Notes: generated from the sequence alone by a model not told the origin. A stretch of 64,000 bases of DNA from Novosphingobium taihuense (GCF_007830315.1 NZ_VLKJ01000001.1:930001-994000), one strand, 5' to 3'. Shown: positions 33,689 through 44,336, counted from the first letter of the stretch. Numbers and translations are program-made.

Positions 33689-34915
33689 ATGAGGAAGTTT
33701 GCAGCTTTGGCTACCGTTTCGGCGGTGGCACTGGCAGGAATCGTGCTCGCCGCTGCCGGAGGCGGAAAGTCGGCAGGATCAAGCACTGTCCTCCTCCCCG
33801 CCACGTCGAGCGCCAGCGTCGCCGCATCGGCAAAGCCGACCATGGCTGCAGCTGCGGGATCGGCCATCCCGGACAGCTGGATCTGCGTCTTCAAGAAGGG
33901 GAGCGTCGCTCCGGGTGCGGAAAAGGCCGAGGCGAACCGGGTTGTCGGCAAGGCCGGCGGCAGAATTGGCCACGTCTATAGTCATGCCCTGCAAGGCTTC
34001 TCGATCAACCTGCCGGCGCAGGGTGCCCAGGCAGTCGCCGCACACAATCCCAATATCGAATATTGCGAGGCTGACCAGATCGCGACGGTGATTGATCCGA
34101 TCAACGCGCTGGCCCGGCCCGGCGGCGGCGGCGGATCGACCACCGAAAGCACGCCTGCGGGCATCACGCGCGTTGGCGGTGGAGCGGCCTACACCGGAAC
34201 TGGCCGCGCCTTCGTGATCGACAGCGGCATCTTCCTGACGCATCCGGACCTCAACGTCGATACCGCGCTGAGCCGCAACTTCGTGGCGCGAGAAACCTCG
34301 CCGAATGACCTCAACGGCCACGGCACGCATGTCGCTGGAACGATTGCCGCCAAGCTGAACGGGACGGGCGTCGTCGGGGTCGCGGCAGGGGCGAAGGTCG
34401 TTGCCGTGCGCGTACTCGACCGTCGTGGCAGCGGGGCTTATTCGGACGTGATCGCAGGGGTCGACTACGTGGCATCGGTCGGCAAGCTGGGTGACGTCGC
34501 CAACATGAGCCTTGGCGGGCCGGTGTCCGATGCCCTCGATACGGCGGTAATCAACGCCTCGAACAGCAGCAAGGTCATCTTTGCTCTGGCCGCCGGGAAC
34601 GAGACCGACGATGCCAACAACCATTCACCCGCACGCGCAGACGGGGCCTATATCTACACAGTGGCGGCAGTGAACAGCTCCGATACCTTCGCGAGCTTCT
34701 CGAACTACTCGGTGATCAACGATCCGGTGGACTTTGCCGAACCCGGCGTCTCGATCCTCTCGACTTGGCTCAATGGCGGATACAACACGATCTCGGGCAC
34801 CTCGATGGCGACGCCGCACCTTGCCGGGCTCGTGCTCATCGGTGGCCCGCGCAGCGATGGTCGGCTTTCGACGGCAGCGCCCAATGGCGTCCGTTTCCCG
34901 GTCGGCGTGAAGTAA
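33689..34915 (+). CDS. Subtilisin-family (S8) serine protease with propeptide
   Basis: A 408-residue secreted protease. A hydrophobic N-terminal segment (residues 5-23) acts as signal peptide or anchor; residues of about 60-133 look like an I9-type inhibitory propeptide (SWICVFKKG to EYCEADQ). The catalytic triad is complete: Asp178 (FVIDSG), His211 (NGHGTHVAGT), Ser372 (GTSMATPH), and the oxyanion Asn304 (AAGNE). Substrate is unknown. Its place between motB and fliC, inside the flagellar locus, raises a possible link to filament or surface protein processing. A terminator follows directly. Confidence 0.92.
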   Translation: MRKFAALATVSAVALAGIVLAAAGGGKSAGSSTVLLPATSSASVAASAKPTMAAAAGSAIPDSWICVFKKGSVAPGAEKAEANRVVGKAGGRIGHVYSHALQGFSINLPAQGAQAVAAHNPNIEYCEADQIATVIDPINALARPGGGGGSTTESTPAGITRVGGGAAYTGTGRAFVIDSGIFLTHPDLNVDTALSRNFVARETSPNDLNGHGTHVAGTIAAKLNGTGVVGVAAGAKVVAVRVLDRRGSGAYSDVIAGVDYVASVGKLGDVANMSLGGPVSDALDTAVINASNSSKVIFALAAGNETDDANNHSPARADGAYIYTVAAVNSSDTFASFSNYSVINDPVDFAEPGVSILSTWLNGGYNTISGTSMATPHLAGLVLIGGPRSDGRLSTAAPNGVRFPVGVK

Positions 34916-34937
34916 ACCCGCCCATCTCCAGAAATGC

Positions 34938-34971
34938 GAAGGGCGGCCCCGCAAGGTGCCGCCCTTCTTCT
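34938..34971 (+). terminator. Rho-independent terminator after the subtilase
   Basis: GAAGGGCGGC (34938-34947) and GCCGCCCTTC (34958-34967) form a perfect 10-bp stem with a 10-base loop, followed by TTCT. Confidence 0.75.
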
Positions 34972-34992
34972 GTACCGGAGAACGCACGAAGA

Positions 34993-35019
34993 CCCGGCGG
35001 CCTGGGGTGGGCCGCCGGG
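34993..35019 (-). terminator. Stem-loop downstream of fliC
   Basis: CCCGGCGGCC (34993-35002) and GGCCGCCGGG (35010-35019) form a perfect 10-bp stem 41 bp beyond the fliC stop. On the minus strand it is followed by TCTTCGT, only a weak T tract. Confidence 0.6.
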
Positions 35020-35059
35020 CTCGTGATCACGCCTGGTGGAGACAGGCGTATCTCATGCC

Positions 35060-35887
35060 TTAACGCAGCAGCGACAGCACGTTCTGCTGGCTCTGGTTGG
35101 CCTGTGCGATCATCGCGGTCGAGGCCTGCGAAAGGATCTGGGCCTTCGCCATCTGCGTGGTTTCGGTCGAGTAGTCGGTGTCCTGAATGCGCGAACGGGC
35201 ATCCGACAGGTTGGTGATGTTGTCGTTGAGGTTGTTCACCACCGATTCCAGGCGGTTCATGCCGGCACCGAGCGTTGCACGCGAGCTCGAGATCGAGTCC
35301 AGTTCGGTGTCGAGCGTTGCGAGCAGACCGTTTGCCGAGGTTGCCGAGGAGACATCGTAAGACCCGGCAGCACCGCCGTTAGCCGACAGCGTGGTAAGGT
35401 CGGCCATGGTGATGTCCACGGTGTCCGAACCGTTTGCACCGGTCTGCACCGTCACGGTCGCAACCGAGCCATCGAACAGCTGCACACCGTTGAATTTGGT
35501 GTTGTCGATGATCTGGCCCATCTGCGCGGTCAGCTCGTCAACTTCCGTCTGCATGTAGGCACGGTCGGTGGCGTCCTGATAGGTGCCCGAAGCCGACTGC
35601 ACGGCCAGTTCACGAACGCGCTGGAGCATGTTCGACACTTCGTTCAGCGCGCCTTCTGCGGTCTGTGCCAGCGAAATGCCGTCGTTCGAGTTACGAACGC
35701 CCTGATTCATACCCTTGATCTGGGCCGTCATGCTCGTGGCAATGGCAAGACCCGCTGCGTCGTCCTTGGCGCCATTGATGCGCTTGCCGGTCGACAGGCG
35801 TTCCATCGCCGTGCCGAGCATCTTGTTGGCCATGTTCGACGAGTTCGTCGCCTTCAAGGCACTGATGTTTGTATTGATAACCGCCAT
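35060..35887 (-). CDS. fliC: Flagellin FliC, compact
   Basis: A 275-residue flagellin. N-terminal D0/D1 (MAVINTNISALKATNS and LSTGKRINGAKDDAAGLAIA) and C-terminal D1/D0 (RLESVVNNLNDNITNLSDARSRIQDTDYSTETTQMAKAQILSQASTAM) are conserved. Only about 70 variable residues lie between, so outer domains D2/D3 are almost absent. The signature ETTQMAKAQILSQAS fits FliS-chaperoned flagellins. Transcribed away from the sigma54 regulator gene; the 215-bp gap carries a 20-bp palindrome. Confidence 0.97.
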   Translation of the reverse strand: MAVINTNISALKATNSSNMANKMLGTAMERLSTGKRINGAKDDAAGLAIATSMTAQIKGMNQGVRNSNDGISLAQTAEGALNEVSNMLQRVRELAVQSASGTYQDATDRAYMQTEVDELTAQMGQIIDNTKFNGVQLFDGSVATVTVQTGANGSDTVDITMADLTTLSANGGAAGSYDVSSATSANGLLATLDTELDSISSSRATLGAGMNRLESVVNNLNDNITNLSDARSRIQDTDYSTETTQMAKAQILSQASTAMIAQANQSQQNVLSLLR

Positions 35888-36017
35888 TTTCCATTCTCCG
35901 GTAGGTGGTGTGTCGTTCCCGATAGGACCGCCGGTCAGAGGATCGACACGGCTGTCGGAACAAAGACCGGCAAAGTGCAGCCGGTTTTAAGCCACCCCCC
36001 GGCAAAAGACTGCCGCA

Positions 36018-36037
36018 CCTAAGTACTGGCACTTAGG
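36018..36037. promoter_or_regulatory. 20-bp palindrome between fliC and the sigma54 activator gene
   Basis: CCTAAGT (36018-36024) and its exact complement ACTTAGG (36031-36037) are separated by ACTGGC. It lies in the divergent gap, 131 bp from the fliC start and 66 bp from the regulator start. A TAAAGTTT element, like the sigma28 -35 box, follows at 36052-36059, but its -10 match is poor. A likely operator for a dimeric regulator; identity unknown. Confidence 0.5.
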
Positions 36038-36102
36038 GTTACCCGACCCCTTAAAGTTTCAACCTGTTTGTCGGTCCCGCGCGAAAGAAGGTCCCAGACA
36101 GG

Positions 36103-37388
<1,286 letters not shown>

Positions 37389-37392
<4 letters not shown>

Positions 37393-37754
37393 GCGTCTCC
37401 GGCATCGGTGGCCGGGCCTCCGGCATCCAGGACATCATGGCACTGCGCCAGCAGATCATGGAGCGCTCGCAGCTGCTCCAGCAGGTCAAGGCGCCCGAGA
37501 CCGCAACTTCGACGAGCGCAACCAGCGGCCCGGCCGGAAGCTTCACCGAGAGCCTCAAGGGCGCGCTCGATAACGTGAATGCCAGCCAGCAGAAGGCCAG
37601 CGCGATCACCGAGGCGTACGAGCGCGGCGAGACCATCGACATCGCCAAGGTCATGCTTGCCCGGCAGGAATCAGGCGTTGCCTTCGAGGCTACGCTGCAG
37701 GTCCGCAACAAGCTGCTGACCGCGTACCAGGACATCATGCGGATGGGAGTGTGA
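37389..37754 (+). CDS. fliE: Flagellar rod-base protein FliE
   Basis: A 121-residue adaptor joining the MS ring to the rod. The C-terminal signature (FEATLQVRNKLLTAYQDIMRMGV) and the SFTESLKGALDNVNASQQKA region define FliE. Coupled to the regulator gene and 4 bp upstream of fliF. Confidence 0.93.
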
Positions 37755-37758
37755 TTGA

Positions 37759-39468
37759 ATGGCTGAGGCAAATCCTTCCGCCACACAGGCAGGCTCGCTG
37801 ACCGATCCGCTTGCCGGTGGCCTTGGCGCGCGGGCGAAAGCCATGCTCGCCCAGCCATCCGTGCGGCGCATGATCCCATGGTTCGCGGGCGTATCGGCCG
37901 CAGGACTGACCGGCGTGCTGTGGCTGACCATGGCCCCGGCGCCGCAGCGCATGCTCTACAGCCAGCTCTCCGACGGCGAGCGCGCCGAAGTGACCGCCAG
38001 CCTCGAGAAGGCAGGAATTCCCTACCAGATCGACAGTGCCACCGGCGCGATCACCGTGGGCGAGGACGACCTCTACAAGGCGCGCATGGCAGCGGCATCG
38101 GACGGCGCGATCGCCACACCCGAAACCGGCACGCAGATGCTCGACAAGCTGCCGATGGGCGCAAGCCGCGGCCTTGAAGGGCAGCGTCTGCAGGCCGCGC
38201 GCGAGCGCGAGCTGGAACTGACGGTGATGGAGATCGACGGCGTCGAAGCCGTGCGCGTCCACCTCGCCGAACCCGAAAAGTCGGTGTTCGTGCGCGAGAA
38301 CGTCCCGCCATCGGCTTCGGTCATGGTCAAGCTGAAGCGCGGGCGGCAGCTTTCGGAAAGCCAAGTCCGCGCGATCGTGAACCTTGTGGCGGGATCGGTT
38401 CCGGGCCTTTCGATCGATGCGGTCCGCGTGGTGGACCAGCATGGCGCGCTTCTTTCCGACCCATCCGGCCCCGATGGCGACCGCCTCGAACTGCAGCAGC
38501 GCATGGAAGAGAAGCTGCGCCAGCAGGTTGCCCAGTTGCTCACCCCCATGCTCGGCGAAGGCAACTTCTCGTCCGAGATCCAGCTCGACCTCGACATGGA
38601 TCAGGTGACATCGGCACGGGAAAGCTATGACAAGCAGGGCGTCGTCCGCTCTGAAACGCAAAGCGCCTCGCAACAGGCAGGCGCGACCACCGCGCAAGGC
38701 GTGCCCGGCGTCACCGCCAACACGCCACCACCGGCCACGACCGCGCAAGCAGGTGCGCCGCAAGGCACGCCGACAACCGCCGCAGCTCCTGCGGGCGCCA
38801 ACGGGGAATCCAGCTCGACCCGCACATATGAACTGGGTCGAGAAGTCGCCGTTTCGAACCAGACCCCCGGCAAGATCAAGCGCCTCTCGGTCGCGGTCGC
38901 GCTCAGTGCGGAGATCATGGCCAAGGCCAAGCCGCAGGACATCGAACAGATCAAGCAACTGGTCAGCGCTGCAGTTGGTGCGGATGCCGCGCGTGGCGAT
39001 CAGGTTGCCGTGGCCGTGCGTGCGTTCAAGCCTGCTGATGTCACCCCGGCGCCGTTCTGGGAAACGCCGTGGTTCGCAACGATCCTGCGGAATGCTGTCG
39101 CCCTGATCGCAGTGCTGCTGGTGCTGCTGCTCGGCGTCAGGCCGCTGATCAAGGCGTTGAAGCGCGAGCCCGCCAGTGGCGAAAGCAAGCCGCTCAAGAA
39201 ACGCAAGAAGGGCGAAGCGGCAGAGGATGAAGGCAAGGACGAGGACGAGGAGGAGACCGGCGAAGACAGCGTCGAGACGGTCACGCCCGAGGAAGTGGCT
39301 CAGGCTATCCAGCCCGCGCAGGACCCACAAACTGGCGTGGTCGATGCCGAAGCGCTCGCCCGGCAGGTCAGCCTTGCCCAGCGACTTGTCGTCGAGAAGC
39401 CCGATAGCGCGGTGGTCGCGCTCAAGCAGATGCTCAAGACCCCTGAAGAGGAAGGTGCCAGCGCATGA
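37759..39468 (+). CDS. fliF: Flagellar MS-ring protein FliF
   Basis: A 569-residue inner-membrane ring protein with TM helices at about residues 35-55 and 437-460. The YscJ-like ring-building domain (ERAEVTASLEKAGIPYQIDSATGAITVGEDDLYKARM) and later RBM domains are recognisable. A Pro/Ala/Thr-rich insert follows at about 310-350. The C-terminal tail (VVEKPDSAVVALKQMLKTP) binds FliG. Overlaps fliG by 4 bp. Confidence 0.95.
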   Translation: MAEANPSATQAGSLTDPLAGGLGARAKAMLAQPSVRRMIPWFAGVSAAGLTGVLWLTMAPAPQRMLYSQLSDGERAEVTASLEKAGIPYQIDSATGAITVGEDDLYKARMAAASDGAIATPETGTQMLDKLPMGASRGLEGQRLQAARERELELTVMEIDGVEAVRVHLAEPEKSVFVRENVPPSASVMVKLKRGRQLSESQVRAIVNLVAGSVPGLSIDAVRVVDQHGALLSDPSGPDGDRLELQQRMEEKLRQQVAQLLTPMLGEGNFSSEIQLDLDMDQVTSARESYDKQGVVRSETQSASQQAGATTAQGVPGVTANTPPPATTAQAGAPQGTPTTAAAPAGANGESSSTRTYELGREVAVSNQTPGKIKRLSVAVALSAEIMAKAKPQDIEQIKQLVSAAVGADAARGDQVAVAVRAFKPADVTPAPFWETPWFATILRNAVALIAVLLVLLLGVRPLIKALKREPASGESKPLKKRKKGEAAEDEGKDEDEEETGEDSVETVTPEEVAQAIQPAQDPQTGVVDAEALARQVSLAQRLVVEKPDSAVVALKQMLKTPEEEGASA

Positions 39469-40484
39469 GCGACCTGATGGAAGCCCCGGCCATTTCCGAT
39501 CCCGAGCGTGCGGCCGTGATGGTCATGCTGCTGGAGGACGATCAGGCGGCGCAGATCCTTGCCCAGCTAGAGCCTGCCGAACTGCGCCTGCTTGGCGAAA
39601 AGATGTGCGCATTGGGCGAGATCGGCCCGGTCGCCATTGCCCAGGCGATTGCAGGCTTCGTCGAGAAGACCGAGCGGCTTGGCCTGATCGCGCATGATCG
39701 CGTCGGCCAGGTCCGCTCGCTGATGACGCGGGCCGTGGGCGAAGTGAAGGCCGACAGCCTGATGCAGCGCATCGTGCCCGACGATCCCTCGCGAACGCCG
39801 ACTATCGAACTCGCCCGCTGGCTGACCCCGCAGGTGATCGTGCCGCTGATCCGCGACGAACACCCGCAGGCCATCGCCGTGCTGCTCGTGCAACTCGATC
39901 CCGAGGTTGCCGCCGCCGTGCTCCATGGCCTGCCCGACGAGGTGCAGCCTCAGGTCGTCCATCGCATCGCCACGCTCGGCCCGGTCGCGCCCGAGGCCAT
40001 CGCCATGCTCGACGAACTGCTCAACCGGCGGATCGGCGAATGCCACGGTACAGGTGCCCTCACCATGGGCGGCCCGCGCGAGGCGGCCGACATCATCAAT
40101 GCCTCGGTCCGCGCGGTCGAAAAGCGGGTCATGCCCGAGATCGCCAAGCAGGACCGCCAGCTCGCCAAGGCCATCGAGAACGAAATGTTCAAGTTCGAGC
40201 ACCTCTTCGTGCTCGACGACAAGTCGATGGGCGCGCTTCTGCGCGAGGTCGACAGCGATGCACTGATAGCGGCGCTCAAGGGCATTCCCGAAGACCAGCG
40301 CGAGGTGTTCTTCCGCTCGATGTCGAGCCGTGCCGCCGATGGCGTGCGCGACGAGATCGCGGCGCGCGGCCGCATGAAGATGGCCGAAGTGATCGAGGCC
40401 CAGAAGGCCATGGTCACTGCCGCCCGTCGCCTCTCGGCCGAAGGCGTGATCGTGTTCGGTGCCGGCGACGACGACTATGTCTGA
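39465..40484 (+). CDS. fliG: Flagellar rotor protein FliG
   Basis: A 339-residue switch protein between the MS ring and the C ring. It is recognised by IRDEHPQAIAVLLVQLDPEVAAAVLHGLPDE (middle domain) and the C-terminal MFKFEHLFVLDDKSMGALLREVDSDALIAALKG, whose charged helix contacts MotA. Length is normal (E. coli 331). Overlaps fliH by 8 bp. Confidence 0.96.
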   Translation: MSDLMEAPAISDPERAAVMVMLLEDDQAAQILAQLEPAELRLLGEKMCALGEIGPVAIAQAIAGFVEKTERLGLIAHDRVGQVRSLMTRAVGEVKADSLMQRIVPDDPSRTPTIELARWLTPQVIVPLIRDEHPQAIAVLLVQLDPEVAAAVLHGLPDEVQPQVVHRIATLGPVAPEAIAMLDELLNRRIGECHGTGALTMGGPREAADIINASVRAVEKRVMPEIAKQDRQLAKAIENEMFKFEHLFVLDDKSMGALLREVDSDALIAALKGIPEDQREVFFRSMSSRAADGVRDEIAARGRMKMAEVIEAQKAMVTAARRLSAEGVIVFGAGDDDYV

Positions 40485-41103
40485 AGCCCTGCGCGCGATT
40501 TCGCTTGCCGATCTCGGGCATGCTTCCCCGGGTTTTGCGCGGGACCGCCGCTTCTTCCGCCAGCTTGTCGTTCCCGAGCCCGAACCCGAGTCGGTCGCGC
40601 CCGAGTCGGTCGCGCCCGATCCGACCGAGCCGCACGATCCCGTGGCCGAAGCCTGGGCCGAGGGTTACGCCAAAGGCCTTGGCGATGCGCAGGAGGCGGC
40701 CGCGCAGCTCATTGCGGAGCAGGATGCCGCGCGCAGCCGCATCGAATTCGGCCTCGGCAGAATTGATGCCGCCATGCAATCCGAACTCGAGGATCGCCTG
40801 CGCGAAACCGTGATCGCATTGTGCGAGGCGGCCATCGCCCCCGCCGCGCTCGATCCCGATGCGCTTACCCGGCGCGTTCAGGTGGCTGCGGCGATGCTCG
40901 CCCGCGCCGAAGACCAGCGTGTGATCCGCCTTCACCCCGAAGACCTCGCCCTCATCGCCGCACGCCTGCCTGAAGACTGGCACTTCGAACCCGACGCTGG
41001 CCTCGAGCGCGGCGCACTGCGCGTCGAAGGCGCGGCAGGCGGCGTCGAGGACGGGCCCGAGCAATGGCGCTGCGCCATCAACGAAGCCTTGCGCCAGTGC
41101 TGA
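40477..41103 (+). CDS. fliH: Flagellar export ATPase regulator FliH
   Basis: A 208-residue protein with the FliH layout: Pro/Glu-rich N-terminal stretch, then a long helix with Ala/Gly repeats (AEAWAEGYAKGLGDAQEAAAQ), then a folded end resembling V-ATPase subunit E. It restrains FliI and tethers it to the C ring. The start at 40477 (MSEALRAISL) overlaps the fliG stop by 8 bp; an ATG at 40459 is possible. Its end overlaps fliI by 40 bp. Confidence 0.88.
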   Translation: MSEALRAISLADLGHASPGFARDRRFFRQLVVPEPEPESVAPESVAPDPTEPHDPVAEAWAEGYAKGLGDAQEAAAQLIAEQDAARSRIEFGLGRIDAAMQSELEDRLRETVIALCEAAIAPAALDPDALTRRVQVAAAMLARAEDQRVIRLHPEDLALIAARLPEDWHFEPDAGLERGALRVEGAAGGVEDGPEQWRCAINEALRQC

Positions 41104-42434
41104 AGGCCACGACGCCTGTCCTATTCGAACGCACGCTCGATTCCCTCGCGCTGTGCGAGCCGGACTTCACCCCTTCGCGCTATGGCCTGCTCGCTGCCTG
41201 CGATGGCGGAATGCTGGAAGTCTCTGGCCTTTCTGTCCCGATCGGCACGCAATGTCGCATCGCCCATGGCACGGGCTCGCTGACAGCTGAGACCGTAGGC
41301 TTCCGCAATGGCCGCACGCTGATGATGCTGCTCGGCGATCCGGTCCTGCTGCGCCCCGGCGCACGGGTCCGGCCTGAAGGTCGGCCCGGCATGCTCCCTG
41401 TGGGCGAGGCCTTCCTTGGCCGCGCCATCGATGGCGAAGGCAAGCCTATCGACGGCATGGGACCGATCCACAGTCGCCGTGAATGGCCCGCAGGTGGCGT
41501 CCGCGCTGCCGCGCTGGATCGCTCGCCGGTGCGCGAGAGCTTCGACACCGGCGTGCGCGCGCTCAATGCCCTGACCACCTTTGGCGTCGGCCAGCGCATC
41601 GGCATCATGGCAGGCTCTGGCGTCGGCAAATCGGTCCTGCTCGACATGATCGCGCATGGGGCCGAGGCCGAGATCGTCATCGTCGGCCTGATCGGCGAAC
41701 GCGCGCGCGAAGTGTCCGATTTCGTCGAAAGGCACATGCAGGGATCGAAGCGCGAGCGCTCGGTCATCGTTGCCGTTCCTGCAGACCACGCACCCAACTT
41801 GCGCATCCGGGGCGCGATGCTCGCCACCAGCCTTGCCGAATATTTCCGCGCGCAGGGCAAGCGCGTGCTGCTGATCATGGACAGCCTCACCCGCGTCGCC
41901 CACGCCGGACGCGAGATCGCGCTGCTGCTGGGCGAACCGGGCGCGGCGCGCGGCTATCCGCCCTCCGCGCTTGCCACGATTACCAAGCTGGTCGAGCGCG
42001 CAGGCAATTCGGCACAGAGTGGCGGCTCGGTCACCGGGCTCTACACGGTCCTCGCCGATGGCGACAACCAGGACGACCCGGTGGTCGATACTGCCCGCTC
42101 GATCCTCGATGGACATATCGTGCTGTCCCGCGATCTCGCCCAGCGCGGCCAGTACCCGGCGATCGACATCGCCGCATCGCTCAGCCGCGTGATGAATGAC
42201 ATCACCGCACCCGATCACCAGAAGGCCGCGCGCACGTTCCGAGCGCTCGTCGCCGCCTATGAAGCCAACCGCGATCTCGTGCTGATGGGCGCCTATCGCG
42301 CCGGAGCCGATCCGCAGCTCGATCGCGCCATTGCGATGCACGAGGCGCTCTCCGCCTTCATCGGCCAGCCCCAGCGCGAGGTCGTGCCGATGGCTGACAG
42401 CATTGCCGCGCTGACCGGGCTGATCGGCCCGTGA
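41064..42434 (+). CDS. fliI: Flagellum-specific ATPase FliI
   Basis: A 456-residue hexameric ATPase that energises export, similar to the F1 beta subunit. Walker A is AGSGVGKS (183-190) and Walker B includes RVLLIMDSLTR. GGSVTGLYTVLADGDNQDDPVVDTARSILDGHIVLSR is nearly invariant in FliI. The annotated ATG at 41064 gives an unusually long overlap with fliH; a GTG at 41097 beside the fliH stop is an alternative. The next gene starts inside its stop codon. Confidence 0.95.
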   Translation: MALRHQRSLAPVLKATTPVLFERTLDSLALCEPDFTPSRYGLLAACDGGMLEVSGLSVPIGTQCRIAHGTGSLTAETVGFRNGRTLMMLLGDPVLLRPGARVRPEGRPGMLPVGEAFLGRAIDGEGKPIDGMGPIHSRREWPAGGVRAAALDRSPVRESFDTGVRALNALTTFGVGQRIGIMAGSGVGKSVLLDMIAHGAEAEIVIVGLIGERAREVSDFVERHMQGSKRERSVIVAVPADHAPNLRIRGAMLATSLAEYFRAQGKRVLLIMDSLTRVAHAGREIALLLGEPGAARGYPPSALATITKLVERAGNSAQSGGSVTGLYTVLADGDNQDDPVVDTARSILDGHIVLSRDLAQRGQYPAIDIAASLSRVMNDITAPDHQKAARTFRALVAAYEANRDLVLMGAYRAGADPQLDRAIAMHEALSAFIGQPQREVVPMADSIAALTGLIGP

Positions 42435-42865
42435 AAGCCGAACGCGCCCGCCTTGCCCGCCTCAAGCGCCTCGAACGTATCCGCGACATCGCCCGCCAGA
42501 ACGCGCTTGCCGAAGCGGGCAAGGCCGAAGGCACGCTGGCGCAGTTGCAGGGTTTGGTCGAACGTACCCAGCGCCTTTCTGCCGACTACGCCGCGCGCAC
42601 CGATGCCCGCGACGCGCACGGCCTCCAGCAGTTGCGGCACTTCGTGGCCGGGCTCGATCGCATCACCACCGGAACCCGCGCTGATGCCGAAGCCGCCCGG
42701 CGCATTGCCGATGCCAAGGCGCAGGAAGCCGCTGCTGCCGAGCGCCGCCGCGCAGCTGTGGAGGAACGCGCCGAGGCCCAGGCCCGCCTGATCGCCCGCA
42801 AGGTGGAATCCGCAACAATACCTACTGCCGCCTCGGCCAAGCGATCTGGCACGGGCCTTGAATAG
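42431..42865 (+). CDS. fliJ: FliJ-like export chaperone
   Basis: A 144-residue protein, highly charged and predicted to be a continuous coiled coil (many Arg, Lys, Glu, Ala; heptads such as RLARLKRLERIRDIARQNAL). It occupies the usual fliJ position after fliI (GTGA overlap) and before fliK. FliJ family proteins are poorly conserved, so identification relies mainly on position and coiled-coil character. Confidence 0.75.
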   Translation: MKAERARLARLKRLERIRDIARQNALAEAGKAEGTLAQLQGLVERTQRLSADYAARTDARDAHGLQQLRHFVAGLDRITTGTRADAEAARRIADAKAQEAAAAERRRAAVEERAEAQARLIARKVESATIPTAASAKRSGTGLE

Positions 42866-42899
42866 ACAGGGTTGACGCCTTCGCGACGGAGCCCTGCCC

Positions 42900-44336
42900 A
42901 TGTTCGACTTTTCCGCCTCCCCCTTGCTGCCAGTGGTTTCGCCGCTTCCGGCGATGCCGCTCGCAAACATGGGGAACGCGGCGGAAACGGCGGATCTTGC
43001 CCCCACTCAGCCATTGATCACGGACTTTGCGTCGCTGCTCGCCGGACAGTCTGCACCGGACGAAACCCCCATTGCGCCCCCCGCCCCCGGCAATACCCTG
43101 CCGATTGGCGGCAAGACCTTGCCGGTACCGGCAATGGGCCGCGCTCGGCCGGCAGTTCCAGCACAGACTTTGACCGCGAAGACTTCTGGAGAACAGGCTC
43201 AGCCCGAAACATCGGCACGGCCGGAAAACAAGGTTGAGGCGAAGGCCGAGGAAGCGCTCGAGGGGTGGGAAACCGGCAAACCTGAAGCGACGGGCCTGCC
43301 CCTCGCTGATATGGCAATGCTGACCGCGATCTTCGCCGCGCCCGATCGCCTGACTACGAACACTTCCCCGGAGCGAGTAGTCGAAGGCTTCCAGCCACCT
43401 TCGAATACAGCGCCACACACGCCTGCCCAGATCGCTGCGCCGCTTGATGCCGCACAAAAGGCAGTCGCTCTGGCACAGACGGCACAGGTCGAACTGCTCC
43501 CTGCGAAAAGTCAGCCGATAGCTGGCGCAGCCAGCAACGCCGAAGCACCGAAGGGTGTGTTTCCTGCTGAGATTGCCGCCGCCTTGCAGGCCGGCAACAG
43601 CCACATGCAGACGCCGAACAGGGCATCGCCAGAGGCACCAGCAATCGCCGAGGCGGAGGCTCCCGCCGAGGATGCGGCACCCCAGTCGGCTCCTCGCCAA
43701 GCGAACCCGCGCGAACCAGCAGCGCTTGAAGCGGTCACGCCCGCAGCAAGCACGACGCTGGCCTCACAACGGCCATTGGCCACCCGAACTCAGCCAGATC
43801 CGGAAAAACCGGACGAGCCCCTGAAACCAGCATCGGCTGCGCCAACCCCCAACGTCCTGGCTGCTCCGGACCAACCATTGCGCGCCGAGGGGCAAGCCCC
43901 GGCCAGTCTCCGGACAGAGCCCGCGCCGGAGCGGATCGATTTTGCCACGCTGGTCGACACGCTCGCCCGCGCCCGCGAGGACGCTTCGCCGCGCACAGTC
44001 CATGCCTCGGTTGCCCATGCCGAGTTTGGCCGCGTCTCGCTGCGTTTCGACCGTGACGAGGACAACGCGCTGTCGGTGGCGATGAGCAGTGCGGACCCCG
44101 ACTTTGCCCGCGCGGTCAGCGCCGCCGCTGACGCTTCGCCCGCAAGCAACGAATCTGCGGCACAGGCTCCGCGCCAGCAGGCCGCGGCTGACGCCCGCAC
44201 CAGCCAGGGCGAAGGCCAGCGCCAACAACCGCAGAGCCAGCCAGCCCAGCAGCGCCCGGCCACCAACGCCGCGCCTCGGCATGACCAGAACGACGAACCA
44301 ACCACCCGGCGCGATGCGCGCGACATCTACGCCTGA
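42900..44336 (+). CDS. fliK: Hook-length control protein FliK
   Basis: A 478-residue molecular ruler. Most of the protein is Pro/Ala/Glu-rich and likely extended, as expected. A conserved C-terminal-like segment (residues of about 340-400; RTVHASVAHAEFGRVSLRFDRDEDNALSVAMS) carries the hook-length domain, though its match is weak. It sits between fliJ and fliL and begins with ordinary spacing. Confidence 0.8.
   Translation: MFDFSASPLLPVVSPLPAMPLANMGNAAETADLAPTQPLITDFASLLAGQSAPDETPIAPPAPGNTLPIGGKTLPVPAMGRARPAVPAQTLTAKTSGEQAQPETSARPENKVEAKAEEALEGWETGKPEATGLPLADMAMLTAIFAAPDRLTTNTSPERVVEGFQPPSNTAPHTPAQIAAPLDAAQKAVALAQTAQVELLPAKSQPIAGAASNAEAPKGVFPAEIAAALQAGNSHMQTPNRASPEAPAIAEAEAPAEDAAPQSAPRQANPREPAALEAVTPAASTTLASQRPLATRTQPDPEKPDEPLKPASAAPTPNVLAAPDQPLRAEGQAPASLRTEPAPERIDFATLVDTLARAREDASPRTVHASVAHAEFGRVSLRFDRDEDNALSVAMSSADPDFARAVSAAADASPASNESAAQAPRQQAAADARTSQGEGQRQQPQSQPAQQRPATNAAPRHDQNDEPTTRRDARDIYA

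Noticed and set aside
35979..35994. TGGCTTAAAACCGGCT on the minus strand as a sigma54 promoter of fliC
   Set aside because: The GG-GC spacing is right but the CAC and TTG elements are not matched. fliC in an FliA-containing system is expected to use sigma28, so it is left unassigned.
36026..36041. TGGCAC on the plus strand before the sigma54 activator gene as a sigma54 promoter
   Set aside because: The -12 GC is missing at the required 10-base spacing; the bases belong to the CCTAAGT palindrome.
36052..36077. Sigma28 promoter for the activator gene (TAAAGTTT box)
   Set aside because: The -35 box is perfect but the -10 region fits only half of GCCGATAA; kept only as a remark.
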